Source: Roseateles noduli (GTDB lineage: Bacteria > Pseudomonadota > Gammaproteobacteria > Burkholderiales > Burkholderiaceae_C). From it: a stretch of 64,000 nucleotides of DNA. Positions 1 to 8,182 of the stretch are shown piece by piece (position 1 is the stretch's first letter; every line of letters begins with the position of its first letter). A program made the position numbers and the translations under genes. Location of the stretch: assembly GCA_002205125.1 (NCBI GenBank), contig NIOE01000003.1, positions 620,001 through 684,000 of the forward strand. Reading direction: 5' to 3'. The notes under the pieces were generated by a model, which was not told the DNA's origin, made no database searches, and worked only from the letters and a program-made list of their open reading frames with translations.

Positions 1-807
1 CAGCCCGGCCGCGGACAGGGCCTGCCGGACCGCGGCCGTGAGGCCGTCGCCGCGGGTCGGCACCGTGCTGTCGATGGTGCCGGCCTCCACGCCCTCCCCC
101 CAGCCCAGCAGCGCCAGTCCGCCGCCCGCGCCGGGCGACAGCGACACCAGCACGGCGGCGCCGGCCTCGCCGGCGTGCAGACCGTCGATGGTCCTGGCGG
201 TCAGCAGCCGCCGGCGCCGCGCGAGGCTCTCCAGCGTGTCGCGCTCCAGCAGGCTGTCCACGCCCGCGACGATCGCGCGCCGATCGGAACCGCCGGCCAG
301 CCATTGCCGCGCGGCCTGCAAGGCGTGCAGGCCGCCGACCTGGTCCGACTCGAAGATCATGGACGCCGGATGAAGCGGCTGTCCCAGGCTGTCGCCGAGC
401 AGACGCGGCAGCGCGGCGGCCAGATCGGCCGGCCGGCCGGGACGGTCGGGCGCGCCGACCGCGATGAAGAGCGGCACGTCGCTCAGACGCAGGGGCGTCG
501 CGACGGGATCCTGGGCATGCAGCGCGACCGCCTGCAGGCATTCCCAGACCGCCGGCGCCAGCAGGTCCGCCAGCAGCCGCGCCCCGCCCCAGCGCTGCGG
601 CAGGGACACGCGGCCGCAGGGCAGCGGTTCCCCGCTCACCGGATCCAGCCAGCCCGAGGCGCGCACGCCGCTGACGCCGGCGCGCAGCGCGGCCAGCGTC
701 GCCGGCGCGTTGTAGCCCACCGCGGAGACGATGCCGCAGCCGATCACATGCAGCGGGCCGTCCATCCCTGCCGCCGGGCCCGCCGCTCCGGTCGCCGACG
801 CGCTCAT
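1..807 (-). CDS. beta-ketoacyl-synthase-like protein of a VgrG module (partial)
   Basis: The reading frame is open from an ATG at 807 to the window edge (269 codons), so the C-terminus is missing. The start overlaps the DUF2169 stop in an ATGA arrangement, indicating translational coupling. Residues near the start (VIGCGIVSAVGYNAPAT) and later (GEAGAAVLVSLSPG) resemble the thiolase/ketoacyl-synthase fold. Where these enzymes carry the nucleophilic Cys, before the helix GGLHALQAARQWL, this protein reads IFESDQV with no Cys, so condensing activity is unlikely. KS-like proteins of this kind occur in T6SS accessory clusters, but their role is not known to me. Fold assignment is moderately sure; function is unknown. 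Confidence 0.6.
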   Translation of the reverse strand, partial: MSASATGAAGPAAGMDGPLHVIGCGIVSAVGYNAPATLAALRAGVSGVRASGWLDPVSGEPLPCGRVSLPQRWGGARLLADLLAPAVWECLQAVALHAQDPVATPLRLSDVPLFIAVGAPDRPGRPADLAAALPRLLGDSLGQPLHPASMIFESDQVGGLHALQAARQWLAGGSDRRAIVAGVDSLLERDTLESLARRRRLLTARTIDGLHAGEAGAAVLVSLSPGAGGGLALLGWGEGVEAGTIDSTVPTRGDGLTAAVRQALSAAGL

Positions 808-1904
808 CGCGACCGCCCCCGATGCGCCGCGACGGCTTCGCCGAGGCCGGCGTAGTAGCGCTTCTCGGGGAAGCGCCGCGCGCGGTGCCACGCCGCCGAC
901 ATCTCGCCGGCGATGGTCTCGCGGACGTCGAACACGCTCTTGCCCAGCGCGATCGAGGTGCGCCACACCAGCGAGAAGCGCTCCTCGTCGGGCTCCAGCA
1001 CGATGGTGTCGAGCACCGCCTCCTGCGTGACGTCGCGGCCCCGGTGCGGGATGAAGGTCACCGGCATGCGTTCGCGCGGCAGCCGGAAGCTGCGCCGTCC
1101 GTCCGGCGTCAGGTTGAGCAGCGTCACCTCCTCGCCGCCCGCCGGATGCGCGATCAGCTGGTCGGTCGGCGCCGCCTGGAAATAGCGGTCGTCGAAGTCG
1201 TCGGGCCAGAACGGCGCGCGCGATTCCTGCCAGGCCCGGTCGTAGGTGCCGGCATAACCCATGCGAGGACTCCAGTTGCGCCCGATCGGCGAGAAGGCCA
1301 TGGGCCGGTAGTTCTTGCGCGGATGTTCGACGGGTTTGCCGGCTTCCTCGGTGTTGGGCAGCGCCTGGCCGTCCAGCCGCTCCAGGTGCCGGCGATAGCC
1401 GCGTCCGACCGGGTTCTCGAGGTAGGTGAAGGTCCGCCCCAGGTCTGCCTCGGTCACGTCCGTGCCGCCGAAGGCGACGTCGTAGCTCAGGGGCAGCGCC
1501 AGGAAGGGCTGCGGCTCGGACTGCCCGAGGCCGAGCAGGCTCTGGCGCCATTCCCTCGGTCCGACGACCTCGAACTGCTTGGTCATCGCGCCGACCCGCA
1601 GACCCACGGGCATGCGCTTCACCGGCGCGCCACCCGGCGCGTGCGCGCTGCCCACGAGCAGCACGTCGCACGCGGGCTTGCGGTGGGCGTAGTCGCTGTC
1701 CAGCAGCGGCGCGGTCACGCCCGCCTCGCCGCTGAACACGTCGTGCTGCACGAGCGGCTGCTGGGCGGGCGCGATCGTCGGCGCCTCGCCGTGCCGGGGC
1801 ATCCGGTAGGTGCGCTTCATCATCACGACGAGCAGCTCCCGGCCGTCGCGTTGATACCCGACGGTCCAGCCGGCGGTGCCGCCGCACTTGTCGACGAAAT
1901 TCAT
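804..1904 (-). CDS. DUF2169 domain-containing T6SS accessory protein
   Basis: 366 aa, starting MNFVDKCGGTAGW. It has the DUF2169 pattern: an N-terminal beta-rich part with a VVMMKRTYR stretch and QHDVFSGEAGVTAPL, then KPACDVLLVGSAHAPGG, and a central PLSYDVAFGGTDVTE/RNYRPMAFSPIGRNWSPR block. DUF2169 proteins sit beside vgrG and DUF4150 (PAAR-like) genes and are thought to act as cytoplasmic adaptors or chaperones loading cargo on the spike. Both ends overlap neighbours by 4 bp (TIGR02270 upstream, KS-like downstream). A second DUF2169 protein is at 13759-15156. The family call is firm; the mechanism is inferred. Confidence 0.88.
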   Translation of the reverse strand: MNFVDKCGGTAGWTVGYQRDGRELLVVMMKRTYRMPRHGEAPTIAPAQQPLVQHDVFSGEAGVTAPLLDSDYAHRKPACDVLLVGSAHAPGGAPVKRMPVGLRVGAMTKQFEVVGPREWRQSLLGLGQSEPQPFLALPLSYDVAFGGTDVTEADLGRTFTYLENPVGRGYRRHLERLDGQALPNTEEAGKPVEHPRKNYRPMAFSPIGRNWSPRMGYAGTYDRAWQESRAPFWPDDFDDRYFQAAPTDQLIAHPAGGEEVTLLNLTPDGRRSFRLPRERMPVTFIPHRGRDVTQEAVLDTIVLEPDEERFSLVWRTSIALGKSVFDVRETIAGEMSAAWHRARRFPEKRYYAGLGEAVAAHRGRSR

Positions 1905-3211
1905 GCCGCGCCTCCGGGCGCCAGCCAGCGCCGCTGCCAGTCGGCGCGCGAGCGCGTGCTGAACACGCGCACGCCGGGCCGCAGGCGGGCCAGTTCCAGC
2001 GCAGCGCCCTGCCGCTGCCGTTGATAACCGCCGCGCAGCACGTCCACCGCGACGGCCGCGTCGATGACGCGGCCGACCAGGTAGCGTCGGCCGCCCGTGA
2101 AGCGGTGCCGTTCCTGCGTCCACCAGCGCCGCAGCGCCGGCGGTGCCGGTGCGGGGAGGTCCTCGTCGTCGACATCGACCGACGGATCGGCGTCGTCCGG
2201 CGCCGGCGACCACACCGCGCCCGGCAGCGGGCCGCCGTCCTCGGGCTCGGCAGTACCGGCCTTGAAGGCGGACAGATCCAGGTCGACGCCGGTGATCATC
2301 GCGAAGGACTCGGCCGCGACGCGCGCCAGGGTCGGGTGGTCCAGCAGGTCCAGCAGCCACGGCACCACCGACGGGTCGCCCAGCCGGCCGGCCGCCATGA
2401 CCGCGGCGCGGGCACCGCCCGCGTCCGCCGCCAGCGCGCGGATCTGCTCGCGCGCCCAGGCGGGATCGCCCAGCCGCATGCCGACCTCCAGCGCTTCCTT
2501 GGCCAGATCGGGCAGCTCGCGCGCCAGCGCGAAGGCCTCGTGCGCCCGCGTAGCGTCGCCGAGCAGCGCCAGCGAGCGCGCGGCCCAGAAGCGGCAGACG
2601 GCGTCGGGGTCGCTCATCGCGCCTTCCAGCATCGCGGTCCGGTCCTTGCGTTTGGTCTCGCCGAGCAGGCGCAGGCCTTCGGCGCGCAGCAGCGCATCGG
2701 GATGCGTGGCGGCCTCCGCCACGGCGGTCCGCACGGCGCTGTCGCGCTCCGGCGGCGGCGCCCAGTTCAACCCGACGTGCAAGGCGAGCGCCGGCAGGCT
2801 CGCCGCGGCAGGTCCGAGCGCTGCGGCGCCTTCCGCGGACCAGGCCAGCCCCTCGACCACGGCCGTGCGCCAGGCCGGGCCGGCGTGCGTCATCTGCAGC
2901 GCGGCCTGCAGCAGCGCCTCGCCGCCGCGGCGCGCGGCCAGGTAGGCCAGCACGAAGGCCGAGGCCGGCTCGCCGTCGGCCAGCGTGCGTCGCGCGGCCT
3001 CCCAGCCGGGCGTGCCGCCCACGCGCAGGCCTTCGAGGTGCGCCAGCACCCGCGCGTCGAGCAGCGCCAGGTGCCGCAGCCGGAAATGCGGCGCGCGCAC
3101 CGCGTGTTCGCGCTGCCGCCACAGGAAGGCCGCGTCGTCCGCGTGTTCTTCCAGCACGCGGCGGTTGACCAGTCCCGACACCGCGGCCGGATCGATGCCC
3201 AGGATCTGCAT
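1901..3211 (-). CDS. TIGR02270 family HEAT-like repeat protein
   Basis: 436 aa, starting MQILGIDPAAVSGLVNRRVLEEHADDAAFLWRQR, typical of the TIGR02270 family found in T6SS accessory operons. The middle (about residues 110-310) is a run of short Ala/Leu-rich helical repeats (for example LRAEGLRLLGETKRKD, VCRFWAARSLALLGD, VMAAGRLGDPSVVPWLLDLLDHP) like HEAT/PBS-lyase repeats, suggesting a protein-protein interaction scaffold. The stop overlaps the DUF2169 start by 4 bp. The start lies 8 bp after the DUF6484 stop, so this is one operon with vgrG1. Its biochemical role is unknown. Confidence 0.85.
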   Translation of the reverse strand: MQILGIDPAAVSGLVNRRVLEEHADDAAFLWRQREHAVRAPHFRLRHLALLDARVLAHLEGLRVGGTPGWEAARRTLADGEPASAFVLAYLAARRGGEALLQAALQMTHAGPAWRTAVVEGLAWSAEGAAALGPAAASLPALALHVGLNWAPPPERDSAVRTAVAEAATHPDALLRAEGLRLLGETKRKDRTAMLEGAMSDPDAVCRFWAARSLALLGDATRAHEAFALARELPDLAKEALEVGMRLGDPAWAREQIRALAADAGGARAAVMAAGRLGDPSVVPWLLDLLDHPTLARVAAESFAMITGVDLDLSAFKAGTAEPEDGGPLPGAVWSPAPDDADPSVDVDDEDLPAPAPPALRRWWTQERHRFTGGRRYLVGRVIDAAVAVDVLRGGYQRQRQGAALELARLRPGVRVFSTRSRADWQRRWLAPGGAA

Positions 3212-3219
3212 GCGCGGGG

Positions 3220-3771
3220 TCAGTTCAGATGGACGGAGCCGCCCTGCAGACGATTCGCGCCGATCGCCTGCGCGAGGATCTCCTCGCCGCGCAGCTCGAT
3301 GCGGCCGTCCGCGCGCAGCGTCAGACGGGCCTTGCCGCAGCGCAGCGTCAAGGCGTGACGCGCCGTCACGACGAGGTGCTCGCCGTCGGTCTGCACCTCG
3401 GCGCGGGTCATCCGGGCCACGTCCTCGGACGCCGCCGGCGTCTGCGCCGTGCGCACGACGCCGACGACGACGGGGCGCTCGCGATCGCCGTCCTCGAAGA
3501 CCAGCAGCACCGGCTGGCCGACGTGACCGGCGTGCAGGTCCACGACCGTGCGCGCGCGTGCGGGACGCGGGATCGCCTCGGTCCCTGGAAGCCCGACGAA
3601 GGCGGTGGCGCCGCCATCCAGCAGCGCCAGCAGCTCGCCGACCTGCGGCGAAAGGACGGGAACGGGGACGGCGGCCGCCGGTGCGGTCGGTGCGGAGGCG
3701 GAGTCGGAGTCGGCGCTCAAGCCAGCGCCGGTGCCGGTGCGCGGAGACAGGGTGATCGGAAGCTCGGTCAT
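3220..3771 (-). CDS. DUF6484 domain-containing protein of the vgrG1 operon
   Basis: 183 aa. The start is the ATG at 3771 (MTELPITLSPRTGTG), 17 bp after vgrG1. The N-terminal 35 residues are low-complexity Ala/Pro/Ser. The rest is beta-rich with QPVLLVFEDGDRERPVVVGVV, LTLRCGKARLTLRADGRIELRGEEILAQA and the C-terminal ending QGGSVHLN, the DUF6484 pattern. The C-terminal beta strands resemble the tail of VgrG beta-helices, so it may pack near the spike (inference). The longer open frame continuing upstream through vgrG1 is antiframe noise and was not used as the start. Confidence 0.8.
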   Translation of the reverse strand: MTELPITLSPRTGTGAGLSADSDSASAPTAPAAAVPVPVLSPQVGELLALLDGGATAFVGLPGTEAIPRPARARTVVDLHAGHVGQPVLLVFEDGDRERPVVVGVVRTAQTPAASEDVARMTRAEVQTDGEHLVVTARHALTLRCGKARLTLRADGRIELRGEEILAQAIGANRLQGGSVHLN

Positions 3772-3788
3772 GGGGTACTCCTGTCGCC

Positions 3789-6065
3789 TCAGCTGTTCTG
3801 CTTGATGTTGGGACCGCCCTTGAGGTTGAGGTCGCCGCCCGCCTTGATGTTCACCTTGCCGCTGCCCTGCACGGTGATCTCCTTGCCCTTGAGGGTGATG
3901 TCGCCGTTGCTCTTGAGGATGAGTTCCGCGGCGCCGCACTTGAGGACGATCTCGTCCTTGGCCTGGACGCCGATCTTGGCGCCGCTGTCGACCAGGTAGT
4001 TGTCGCCCGACTTGAAGCTCATCTTGTCGGCGGCCTCGGCGGAATAGGCCGCGCCGGTCTTGTGGCTCATGGCCTTGCCGGACTGGTGGCTCATCGTGGC
4101 GCTGGCGGTGACGGACTTGCTGGCGCCGACGGTCTCGGAGCTCAGGCCGCCGACCGCGACCACCTTGGCCGCGCCGACTTCCTGCATCAGCGCCGCGCCG
4201 ACGGCGTGGTTCATCACCGCGCCGACGGTCAGCGCGTAGGCGGCGCCTATGGTCTCGGCCTTGGCCAGCGCGACGGTGACCGTCTGCGTGCTGCCGATGC
4301 TCTGCGAGTCCGAGGCGCCGACGGTCAGCGTGCGCGTCGCGCCGATGGTCTCGATCTGGTGGGCGCCGACGGTCAGGGTCTCGTCCACGCCGATGGACTT
4401 GGTGCGGTTGCTGCCGACCGACATCGTCTGGTTGGACCCGATCGAGATCGTCTGGTTCACGCCCACCGTCTGCGTCTGGTTGTTGCCCACGGTCTCCGAG
4501 TCGTCCACGTCGACCGTGTCGGTGCGGTTGTTGTGGATGGTGGAGGTCTGGTCGTGCTCGATCGTCGTGGCCATGTCGAACTGGCCGTGGATGGTGATCA
4601 TCTCCTTGCCGGCGGTGTCGTCCATGGACAGCTCGTTGTAGCCGGCGCCCTTGTGGGTCTTGGACTTGATGCCGCTGATGACGGCGGCGGCGGGCAGGCC
4701 GTAGGGCGGCATCTGCTCGGCGTTGTAGACGCGGCCGGTGACGAGCGGCTGGTCGGGGTCGCCCTCGACGAAGTCGACGACGACTTCCTGCCCGATGCGC
4801 GGGATGGAGACGCCGCCCCAGCCCTTGCCGGCCCAGGGCTGCGAGACGCGGATCCAGCAGGAGCTGGTCTCGTTGCGCTTGCCGCGGCGGTCCCAGTGGA
4901 ACTGCACCTTCACGCGGCCGTACTTGTCGGTGAAGATCTCCTCGCCCGACGGGCCGGTCACGATCGCGGTCTGCGGTCCCGGCGCCATCGGCTTGGGCGT
5001 GCGGCGCTCGGGGCGGAACTGCTGGTCGGCGGGGATGGCGTTGAAGCGGCAGCGCAGCTCGGACTCGCCGGAGGCCGACTCGGTCGACGCCTGGCGCAGC
5101 TGCGTGACGGTGCCGGTGATGAGGTACTTCGCGTTCTGGTCGTCGCGCGGATGGCGGCTCAGCGACAGCAGGTGGCCGGTGCGCACGCCCTGGGCGTTGG
5201 TGTCGCCGTCGAAGCGGGCGTAGGCGGTCTGGATCTCGTCGAGGCGGTCCTCGACGTACTGCGCGCCGTCGCTGCCCTGCACGTAGCCGCCGGGGTAGTC
5301 GAAGACCTCGCCGTCGGACAGGTCGTAGTCGCGGGTGCGGTCCAGCTTGGTTTCCAGCGAGGTCGAGGGCCGTTCGAAGTCGTAGTCGGTGATGACGACC
5401 TTGCCGGGCTTGAGGCTCTCCTGCGTGACCCAGGCGTCGACGTATTCGAGCTCGGGCGGCGCGTTGTTCGTGCCGCCGTAGAACGGCAGCGTCTCGCAGC
5501 CGGGGGCGCAGTCGTGGGCGGAGGCGGCGTCGGTCAGCACGAGCGTGTGGCCGGCGTCGTCGTGGGTGAAGTACCAGTAGATGCCCTCGTTCTCGAGCAG
5601 CCGGGCGACGAAGTTGAAGTCGGTCTCGCGGTACTGGACGCAGTAGGTCCAGGGCCGGTAGGCGCGCATCAGCTTGAATTCGTGGCGGGCGACCGGGTGG
5701 TCGTCGAAGACCGCCTTGACGATGTCGGGGACGGTCATCTCCTGGAAGATGCGGCAGTCGGCGGTGCGCGTGAGCAGCCACAGCCAGGGGCGCATCGTCA
5801 TCTGGTAGACGGTGTGCTTGCCCTCGAAGCCGGTCTGCGCGAAGCGGGTGACGTAGCCGGCCAGATGGCGCGGTGCGTCGTCGCGCAGGGCCATGGTCAG
5901 CGTCGCGGACTTGCCCAGCAGTTCCGAGGCGCGGATGTCCTTGCGTTCGCTGAGCAGGGTGAGCGTGGTCTCGCCGAGGTCGCTCAACGCCTCGCGCGAC
6001 GCGCAGGCGTGGACGCGGAGGACATCGTCGTCGAGGGCGGTCTTGAGACGGAATGGAGCTGCCAT
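3789..6065 (-). CDS. vgrG: type VI secretion spike protein VgrG (TssI), copy 1
   Basis: 758 aa. The N-terminal gp27-like part (MAAPFRLKTALDDDVLRVH, LLSERKDIRASELLGK, RETDFNFVARLLENEGIYWYF) is followed by the gp5-like OB fold (EEIFTDKYGRVKVQFHWDRRGK, WAGKGWGGVSIPRIGQEVVVDFVEGDPDQPLVTGRVYN). The C-terminal needle carries 17 consecutive octapeptide units (4086-4493) and ends in a DUF2345-type beta region (ITLKGKEITVQGSGKVNIKAGGDLNLKGG). There is no C-terminal enzyme domain. VgrG trimers cap the Hcp tube and carry effectors. The gene has its own promoter-like element (6105-6146) shared with vgrG2 and tssA. Confidence 0.97.
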   Translation of the reverse strand: MAAPFRLKTALDDDVLRVHACASREALSDLGETTLTLLSERKDIRASELLGKSATLTMALRDDAPRHLAGYVTRFAQTGFEGKHTVYQMTMRPWLWLLTRTADCRIFQEMTVPDIVKAVFDDHPVARHEFKLMRAYRPWTYCVQYRETDFNFVARLLENEGIYWYFTHDDAGHTLVLTDAASAHDCAPGCETLPFYGGTNNAPPELEYVDAWVTQESLKPGKVVITDYDFERPSTSLETKLDRTRDYDLSDGEVFDYPGGYVQGSDGAQYVEDRLDEIQTAYARFDGDTNAQGVRTGHLLSLSRHPRDDQNAKYLITGTVTQLRQASTESASGESELRCRFNAIPADQQFRPERRTPKPMAPGPQTAIVTGPSGEEIFTDKYGRVKVQFHWDRRGKRNETSSCWIRVSQPWAGKGWGGVSIPRIGQEVVVDFVEGDPDQPLVTGRVYNAEQMPPYGLPAAAVISGIKSKTHKGAGYNELSMDDTAGKEMITIHGQFDMATTIEHDQTSTIHNNRTDTVDVDDSETVGNNQTQTVGVNQTISIGSNQTMSVGSNRTKSIGVDETLTVGAHQIETIGATRTLTVGASDSQSIGSTQTVTVALAKAETIGAAYALTVGAVMNHAVGAALMQEVGAAKVVAVGGLSSETVGASKSVTASATMSHQSGKAMSHKTGAAYSAEAADKMSFKSGDNYLVDSGAKIGVQAKDEIVLKCGAAELILKSNGDITLKGKEITVQGSGKVNIKAGGDLNLKGGPNIKQNS
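4086..4493 (-). repeat. 17 x 24-nt repeat coding the VgrG1 needle octapeptides
   Basis: Read on the minus strand, the region codes 17 back-to-back 8-residue units of the type [ST]-[VI]-G-x-x-x-[ST]-x (TVGNNQTQ, TVGVNQTI, SIGSNQTM, SVGSNRTK and so on). The last units (from TIGAAYAL) drift to Ala-rich forms. The span is exactly 408 nt. Such periodicity fits a triple-stranded beta-helix needle. vgrG2 has 12 comparable units. Confidence 0.85.
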
Positions 6066-6104
6066 GGGCGGACCGGAAGAACGGACCTGAGCAATCGGTC
6101 GTTC

Positions 6105-6146
6105 ACGGTAGGCCTGTGCGCATGTCGCAGGAAGCGACCAAAGTCA
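6105..6146 (-). promoter_or_regulatory. vgrG1 promoter element (shared T6SS box)
   Basis: On the minus strand the box TGACTTTGGTC (6146-6136) is followed after exactly 25 nt by TACCGT (6110-6105), a -10-like hexamer about 40 nt before the vgrG1 ATG. The same layout with the same spacing precedes vgrG2 and tssA. The remaining sequence between vgrG1 and the next gene (6147-6294) holds a small hairpin-forming run (CCTTTACAAGG, minus strand) and no gene. Confidence 0.6.
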
Positions 6147-6294
6147 TTCGCGGCCCACCCCCTTGTAAAGGGGTGATACGGGGGCCGGGGGCGTGTCACC
6201 GGTGTGGGTGACGCGTGCGCGCCGGCGACCCGGGATGGGTGCGGCGGCGCACGTTGGGTGTTCGCGGAGCGCCTGTCCGGCGTCCGCGAGGCGC

Positions 6295-6813
6295 TTACAT
6301 CGGCAGCGTCATGGAGACGGTGAGGGTGAGCACGGCGCCGTCGTCGGCGTAGTCGGCGGTGAGCTCGCGGCCCTCGACCTCCCACTGTTCCCATTCGAAG
6401 ACGCCCTCCTCCTCCTCGCCGTCGACGGCGTCGCCGTAGGCGGCGATGGCGGCGTCGCGGGTGGCCACGGGCGTGGTCGCGAAGGGGCCGTTGCCCTGGT
6501 AGGGGTCGACTTCCTCGCTGCCTTCGGGGTAGTAGAAGATCGCGCTCAGCACGTGGGTGCCGGTGCCCAGCGGCTCGCCGTAGTCGACCGCGTGGGTCTC
6601 GCGCGGGGAGAAGGACAGCACGACGCCGGCCTCCTTCAGGTGCACGAAGCCGGCGCGAATCTCCTTCTTGCGCTTCTGGGAGAGCTCGGTCGGCGCAGGC
6701 GTGCCGGCGGGCGTGGTGTGCGCGAGCACGGCAGCGATGAGCGGAGCGTCGACTTCGGTCAGGCCGAGGAGGCTCGGGAGCTCGGGGAGCGTCAGGATGG
6801 AGGTGGTGGTCAT
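6295..6813 (-). CDS. hypothetical protein, putative immunity-type (LPFG-like family)
   Basis: 172 aa, no signal peptide or membrane segment. The N-terminal half is helical (LPELPSLLGLTEVDAPLIAAVLAH); the middle is beta-rich (GVVLSFSPRETHAVDYGEPL). A segment reading GNGPFATTPVATRDAAIAAYGD parallels the GxLPFG...DSR...A...LG segment of the proteins at 11985-12446 and 10963-11934. Small cytoplasmic proteins of this style stand in for immunity proteins in T6SS and polymorphic-toxin loci. It is the last gene of the minus-strand cargo array; no toxin is adjacent. Function is inferred from shape and context only. Confidence 0.5.
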   Translation of the reverse strand: MTTTSILTLPELPSLLGLTEVDAPLIAAVLAHTTPAGTPAPTELSQKRKKEIRAGFVHLKEAGVVLSFSPRETHAVDYGEPLGTGTHVLSAIFYYPEGSEEVDPYQGNGPFATTPVATRDAAIAAYGDAVDGEEEEGVFEWEQWEVEGRELTADYADDGAVLTLTVSMTLPM

Positions 6814-6853
6814 GAGGCTGAACGATAACCCGTAATCGGGCCAACGGGCCGGG

Positions 6854-7291
6854 TCACCAGGCCGGGCCGGCGATGAGGATGGAGCTCAGGCAGTCAGGAC
6901 GGCGTTCGGCGAAGCCGAAGGCCAGTTTTCCCCAGGGTTCGCGGCGGGACCAGGAGGTTTCCTCGTTGGGGCCGCCGCGGGGAAAGCCGGTGATCTCAAG
7001 GCCGTTGTGGCGGCGGAGAACGTCGGTACGCGGGATGCAGGAGCCGGCGAGCGTCAGCACGAGGCCCCAGGCAGCGGGCTCCCGCTTGCTCACGCGGAGG
7101 AAGGCCTCGTCGAGGATCACGCCGTCGGCGAGCCGGACCGGGCCGCCGAAGAAACCGTCCGTCCATTCGTTGTGGATGTCGCGCTGGACCACCGGCGACT
7201 GCAGCGCAGCGGCCAGCTTGGGAGCGTCGAGCGGCGTCTGTGCGACCAGCAGCGGGAGCAAGGCCCAGAGATCCAAGGGAAGTTCAGTCAC
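6854..7291 (-). CDS. hypothetical protein, putative immunity-type
   Basis: 145 aa (MTELPLDLWALLPLLVAQTPLDAPKLAAALQSP...). It overlaps the SMI1/KNR4 gene by 8 bp, so the two are co-translated. No transmembrane segment is visible. The sequence has the mixed helix-then-beta look of cytoplasmic immunity proteins, with a G-x-P-R-G-G-P-N-E turn region near residue 105. I do not recognise the family. Confidence 0.5.
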   Translation of the reverse strand: MTELPLDLWALLPLLVAQTPLDAPKLAAALQSPVVQRDIHNEWTDGFFGGPVRLADGVILDEAFLRVSKREPAAWGLVLTLAGSCIPRTDVLRRHNGLEITGFPRGGPNEETSWSRREPWGKLAFGFAERRPDCLSSILIAGPAW

Positions 7292-8093
7292 GGTTGATCG
7301 GCCGGCCGGCGGCGAGGAAGTCGGTGAACGAGTCGGCGACGAATCCGAGGTGGTCGAAGGACATCGGATACGGGATGTGGAAGGTCGAAAGGAAGTAGAC
7401 CTTGCCTCGGCGTTCGCCTTCGAGGCCGAGCATGAATTGCGAATTGCCCGGGTCGCAGCCGATCGGGAGCAAGCCGGGAGGATGTAGATCCTCGTTCCAC
7501 AGCATGCAATCGTCCAGATTCGATCCGCCCATGAAAGGCGAGTCGATGTCCTTGCCTTCGAACAGGCTGTACGTGTTGTTCAGCTCGGCCGTGGGGCCGT
7601 AGGAACTCGCTGGCCGCCCCTCCCAATCGACCGGCATCTCGATCCCCGTGTACCACCCGTGCTGGTTCAGCATCCTCGGCGGCGAGCCGCGGTGCCCAAG
7701 CAGGAAGGCCACGTAATCGAGCGGGAGCGAAAGCTGGTTCCGCGCTTCGAAGGCGCGGATGTCGTCGAGCGTGAGTTCGGGGTACTGGTGCTTGCTGGGG
7801 AACACCATGCGCCATTGCAAACTCGCCCAGCGCGCGGCAAGCGCTTCGGCGCTCGCCCGCGCGGCCAGTTCGTCAGCCATCTGCCGTGCGAGCGCCTTCG
7901 CGTTCCACGCGAGTTCGCGCGCAGGAGCTTCGGCCTTGCGCTTCGCCATTGCGGCATGCAGATCAGCCTTGGCCTGATCGAGCTCCTCGCGCGTGACCGG
8001 TGGATACGGGCCAGGCCCCTGCGACTGGCGCAGGGCGATGACGAACTCGGCCCAGTCGTCGTCGGTCAGTGGGGTGTCGTCGGGGTCTGCCAT
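7284..8093 (-). CDS. SMI1/KNR4 (SUKH) family putative immunity protein
   Basis: 269 aa. The N-terminal ~90 residues are charged and helical. The SUKH domain follows: LTLDDIRAFEARNQLSLPLDYVAFLLGHRGSPP (conserved Pro-x-D/E-Y turn and Gly), then YSLFEGKDID, LLPIGCDPGNSQFMLGLEGERRGKVYFLS and a C-terminal SFTDFLA helix. SUKH proteins are widely used as immunity proteins to secreted nucleases and deaminases. It overlaps the 6854-7291 gene at its 3' end. The N-terminal extension is longer than in minimal SUKH proteins. Family call good; cognate toxin unknown. Confidence 0.75.
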   Translation of the reverse strand: MADPDDTPLTDDDWAEFVIALRQSQGPGPYPPVTREELDQAKADLHAAMAKRKAEAPARELAWNAKALARQMADELAARASAEALAARWASLQWRMVFPSKHQYPELTLDDIRAFEARNQLSLPLDYVAFLLGHRGSPPRMLNQHGWYTGIEMPVDWEGRPASSYGPTAELNNTYSLFEGKDIDSPFMGGSNLDDCMLWNEDLHPPGLLPIGCDPGNSQFMLGLEGERRGKVYFLSTFHIPYPMSFDHLGFVADSFTDFLAAGRPINRD

Positions 8094-8182
8094 CGGTCTT
8101 TAGCTCCAGGGCGCACTAAGGGTCGCTTGCCCGCCAGCCAGAGCGGTCGGCAAAGCCAAGCAACGGACAACACCTGGCGCGA

